NCBI RefSeq assembly: GCF_005222205.1
Contig: NZ_CP032346.1
Coordinates: 186,001 to 250,000, forward strand
From: Azospirillum brasilense
GTDB lineage: Bacteria; Pseudomonadota; Alphaproteobacteria; Azospirillales; Azospirillaceae
Length of the DNA: 64,000 nt
Direction of reading: 5' to 3'
This document shows positions 61,561 to 64,000 of this stretch, piece by piece. The notes under the pieces are model-generated. The model worked only from the letters and a program-made list of their open reading frames with translations, was not told the origin of the DNA and ran no database searches. The translations under genes and the position numbers were made by a program. Position 1 is the first letter of the stretch; the number at the start of each line of letters is the position of its first letter.

Positions 61561-62301
61561 ATGAGGGGAAGCACGGTGCGGCCTGAGGAAGCCTTGACGG
61601 ACATCGACGTCACGCTGCTCGCCGGCGGTCTCGGCTCGCGCATGCGGGGCGTCTCGGGCGACACGCCCAAGGTGCTGGCGCCCATCGCGGGCCGCGCCTT
61701 TCTGGGGCATCTGCTGGACCATCTGGCGGCCTACGGCGCGCGCCGGGTGGTGCTGTGCCTGGGCCATCTGGCCGACCGGGTGACGGCGTGGCTGGCCCAG
61801 GGCGACACCAACCGGTCGCTGGACGTCGTCTGCCAGATCGAGCCGAGCCAGATGGGCTCCGCCGCGGCGCTCGCCTACATCCGCAAGGACCTGAAGGCCG
61901 GCACCGTCCTGGTGATGAGTGGCGACACCTTCCTCGACGCCGACCTGCGCGCCTTCGTCGCCTCGCACCGCCTGTCGGGGGCCGAGGCGTCGGTCCTGTG
62001 CGTTGAGGTCGAGGACGCCGCCCGCTTCGGCCGGGTGGAGGTCGGGCCGGACAGCCGGGTCCGCCAATTCCTCGACAAGGCGCCGGGACGCGGGGTCATC
62101 AACGCCGGTGTCTATCTCTTCTCCGCGGCCTTCCTCGACCGCCTCGCGGCCTCCGGAGCCAGCTCGCTGACCCGCGACGTGCTGCACAAGATGCCGCCGG
62201 GCACCCTGCACGGCCACATCGCCAAGGCCCGCTTCATCGACATGGGCACGCCGGAGAGTCTGGCGGTCGCCGCCAGCGTGATCGGCGGCCGCGAGACCTG
62301 A
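61561..62301 (+). CDS. Sugar-1-phosphate nucleotidyltransferase
   Basis: A 246-residue nucleotidyltransferase. The nucleotide-binding signature LLAGGLGSRMRGVSGDTPKV is intact, with the metal Asp in VMSGDTFLDADL and a later RFIDMGTPESL. It resembles HddC-type D-glycero-D-manno-heptose-1-phosphate guanylyltransferases and glucose-1-phosphate nucleotidyltransferases. GTG 61576, with AGGGGA 6 bp upstream, is an alternative start. It supplies an activated sugar for the surface-glycan cluster. Confidence 0.87.
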   Translation: MRGSTVRPEEALTDIDVTLLAGGLGSRMRGVSGDTPKVLAPIAGRAFLGHLLDHLAAYGARRVVLCLGHLADRVTAWLAQGDTNRSLDVVCQIEPSQMGSAAALAYIRKDLKAGTVLVMSGDTFLDADLRAFVASHRLSGAEASVLCVEVEDAARFGRVEVGPDSRVRQFLDKAPGRGVINAGVYLFSAAFLDRLAASGASSLTRDVLHKMPPGTLHGHIAKARFIDMGTPESLAVAASVIGGRET

Positions 62302-62315
62302 GCGGAGCGGGCGCC

Positions 62316-64000
62316 GTGGCGACGCTGGACGAGGCGCTGGCCATCGCGCTCGACCTTCACACCGCCGGGCGGACGGAGGAGGCGGAAACCCTCTACGGGC
62401 GAATCCTCGACGCCGTTCCGGACGAGCCGAACGCCCTTCATCTCTACGGTCTCCTCTGCGCCCAGGGCGGGCGGCTGGAGCAGGCGGCCGGGCTTCTGGA
62501 AAGGGCGGTGGCGCTGCGCCCCGGCCTGCCCGACTACCGCGCCAACCTCGCGACGCTCCATCAGGCCCGCGGCAATCCCGCGGCGGCGGCGGCGGAATAC
62601 CGGGCCGCCCTGCGGCTTTGCCCCGATTCGGCGGCGCTCGCCTTCCCATTGGCGGGAGCGGCGCGGCAGGCGGGGGACAGCGGGCTCGCCCTGGCGGCCT
62701 ATCGCCGCACAACCGTCATCCAGCCCGATCTTGCCGAGCCTTTGGTCCAGTCCGGAATCCTGCTGCGCTACGCGGGACGGACGGGGGAGGCGGTGACGGC
62801 CCTGCGCCGCGCCGTCCGGCTGCGCCCCGACCATGGGGAGGCTTGGCACCATCTCGGCGTCGCGCTTCAGCGCGTCCGGGACCGGGAGGCGGCGGCGGCG
62901 CTGTCGCAGGCCGCTGCCCTTCTGCCGGAGGACCCGGCCGTTCGGCTCAATCTCGGCCGCGCCCACTATGACGCAGGGCGTTGGGACGCCGCCGCTGCGG
63001 CCCTGCGCGGCGCGCTGGCGCTCGACCCGGCGAAGGATGACGTGTGGGAGCTTCTCGCCGCCGCCCGGCGCAAGGTGGCGGGCGGGGAGGGAGAGGCCGT
63101 GGCGGCGCTGCGCCGTCTGCTGCGGCTGCGCCCGGACGCCGCAGACGGCTGGTACGCGCTGTCCTTCGCCGAACCCGACGCCCGGGGGGCGCTCCGCCGC
63201 GCGCTGGCCCTCCAGCCGGATCACCGCAACGCGCTCGGCGGGCTGGCGAACCGCCTGCGGGACCGGCGGGAGATCGCGGCGTCGCTGCGTCTGCACGACC
63301 GCGCCGTCCGCCTCCAGCCGGTCAGCGCGGAGGCGCGCTGGAACCGGTCCCTGGCCCGGTTGCTCGCCGGTGACCTGGCGGGCGGTTGGGAGGATTACGA
63401 GGCGCGCTGGGGCGTCGCCGATTTCCCCACCAAGCCGCGCGGCCTGCCGCAGCCGCTGTGGAGCGGCGAGGGCATCGCCGGGCGAACCATCCTGCTGCAC
63501 GAGGAGCAGGGCCGCGGCGACGCCATCCAGTTCGTCCGCTACGCCCCCCTGGTGGCGGCCCGCGGCGCCCGCGTGCTGCTGGAGGTCGGGGCCGATCTGG
63601 TGCCGCTGTTCAGCGGCCTGCCGGGGGTGGAGCGGGTCGTCGCGCGCGGCGAGCCCTTGCCGGAATTCGATTGGCAGTGCCCGCTGCTCAGCCTGCCGCG
63701 GGCCTTCACCACCCGGCTGGAGACCATTCCCGCCACCGTTCCCTACCTGACCGCCGACCCGGCGCGCGCCGCGGCGTGGCGGCAGCGGCTGGCGGGTGAC
63801 GGCCTCGCGGTCGGGCTGGTCTGGGCCGGAAACCCGCAGTTCGCCGGGGATCGGGAACGGTCGCCGGGGCTGGCGGCGCTGGCGCCGCTGCTGGCGGTGC
63901 CGGGCTGCCGCTTTTTCGGCCTGCAACTCGGCCCCGGCCATGATGAACTGGCGGGACGGGCGATGCCGCCGTCCTTCACCGATCTGGCGCCGGGGATCCG
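62316..64000 (+). CDS. TPR-containing glycosyltransferase-like protein (partial)
   Basis: At least 561 residues; the gene continues past the right edge. Starts at GTG 62316, 14 bp after the nucleotidyltransferase. The N-terminal ~350 residues are tandem TPR repeats (TEEAETLYGRILDAVPDEPN, GEAVTALRRAVRLRPDHGEA, and similar 34-residue units). From about residue 385 (PLWSGEGIAGRTILLHEEQG, then DAIQFVRYAPL) it matches the C-terminal glycosyltransferase-like region of bacterial TPR proteins related to O-GlcNAc transferases. Commonly found in flagellin or surface glycosylation loci. Confidence 0.88.
   Translation, partial: MATLDEALAIALDLHTAGRTEEAETLYGRILDAVPDEPNALHLYGLLCAQGGRLEQAAGLLERAVALRPGLPDYRANLATLHQARGNPAAAAAEYRAALRLCPDSAALAFPLAGAARQAGDSGLALAAYRRTTVIQPDLAEPLVQSGILLRYAGRTGEAVTALRRAVRLRPDHGEAWHHLGVALQRVRDREAAAALSQAAALLPEDPAVRLNLGRAHYDAGRWDAAAAALRGALALDPAKDDVWELLAAARRKVAGGEGEAVAALRRLLRLRPDAADGWYALSFAEPDARGALRRALALQPDHRNALGGLANRLRDRREIAASLRLHDRAVRLQPVSAEARWNRSLARLLAGDLAGGWEDYEARWGVADFPTKPRGLPQPLWSGEGIAGRTILLHEEQGRGDAIQFVRYAPLVAARGARVLLEVGADLVPLFSGLPGVERVVARGEPLPEFDWQCPLLSLPRAFTTRLETIPATVPYLTADPARAAAWRQRLAGDGLAVGLVWAGNPQFAGDRERSPGLAALAPLLAVPGCRFFGLQLGPGHDELAGRAMPPSFTDLAPGI

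Overview
The window is GC-rich DNA from an alphaproteobacterium, most likely Azospirillum or a close relative in the Rhodospirillales. This is inferred from the very high GC, the many LysR and ABC catabolic modules, an RpoH-type sigma factor, sites matching the alphaproteobacterial general-stress (EcfG) promoter consensus, and a short-Q-loop bd oxidase. No tRNA, rRNA or CRISPR array was recognised. Most of the window is intact and densely coding.

Layout. (1) 1-4854: an AtuA-type operon on the minus strand (large AtuA/DUF1446 protein, its small partner, a LivK-type binding protein, LivH permease) with a divergent LysR gene. (2) 4855-17562: a patchy region. It holds an IS3-type remnant; a LysR/SDR pair and a secreted lipocalin-like protein; a periplasmic molybdenum aldehyde oxidoreductase (paoABC); then an accessory island of IS5-family debris, an AT-rich lone reverse transcriptase, and an unrecognised coiled-coil/hydrophobic-hairpin protein; and finally a LysR/metallo-hydrolase pair. 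(3) 18029-26857: a sulfonate-type uptake and metabolism module with two paralogous binding proteins, a small membrane protein, a TauD-like dioxygenase, ATPase, permease, a threonine-synthase-family enzyme, a malate/sulfolactate dehydrogenase-family enzyme and a convergent 2-hydroxyacid dehydrogenase. (4) 27042-33387: an FAD/NAD(P) protein, an HSL-type esterase and a 1255-residue autotransporter. (5) 33740-46938: mostly housekeeping or stress genes (pyruvate kinase, aldo/keto reductase with LysR, a phosphatase, a large CorA-like protein, DUF3309, CYTH, BON, bacteriohemerythrin), a Fic-like protein lacking its catalytic histidine, a CocE-like protein with a shifted nucleophile motif, and apt. 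(6) 47126-50694: an Mla-type lipid transport operon (STAS-MlaE, MlaF, MlaD, auxiliary lipoprotein). (7) 50776-55931: a conserved hypothetical gene, rpoH, and the cyanide-insensitive-type cydAB oxidase behind an exact EcfG-type promoter. (8) 55951-64000: a glycosylation cluster (pseG, SDR, KAS III-like, Rieske oxygenase, SDR, GNAT, sugar nucleotidyltransferase, TPR glycosyltransferase cut by the window edge).

The items most worth a second look are the reverse transcriptase with its divergent coiled-coil neighbour (a possible defence locus), the glycosylation cluster mixing nonulosonate and acyl-synthesis enzymes, the degenerate Fic and CocE proteins, the sulfonate module, the EcfG-like promoter of cydAB, and several exact dyads in promoter regions.
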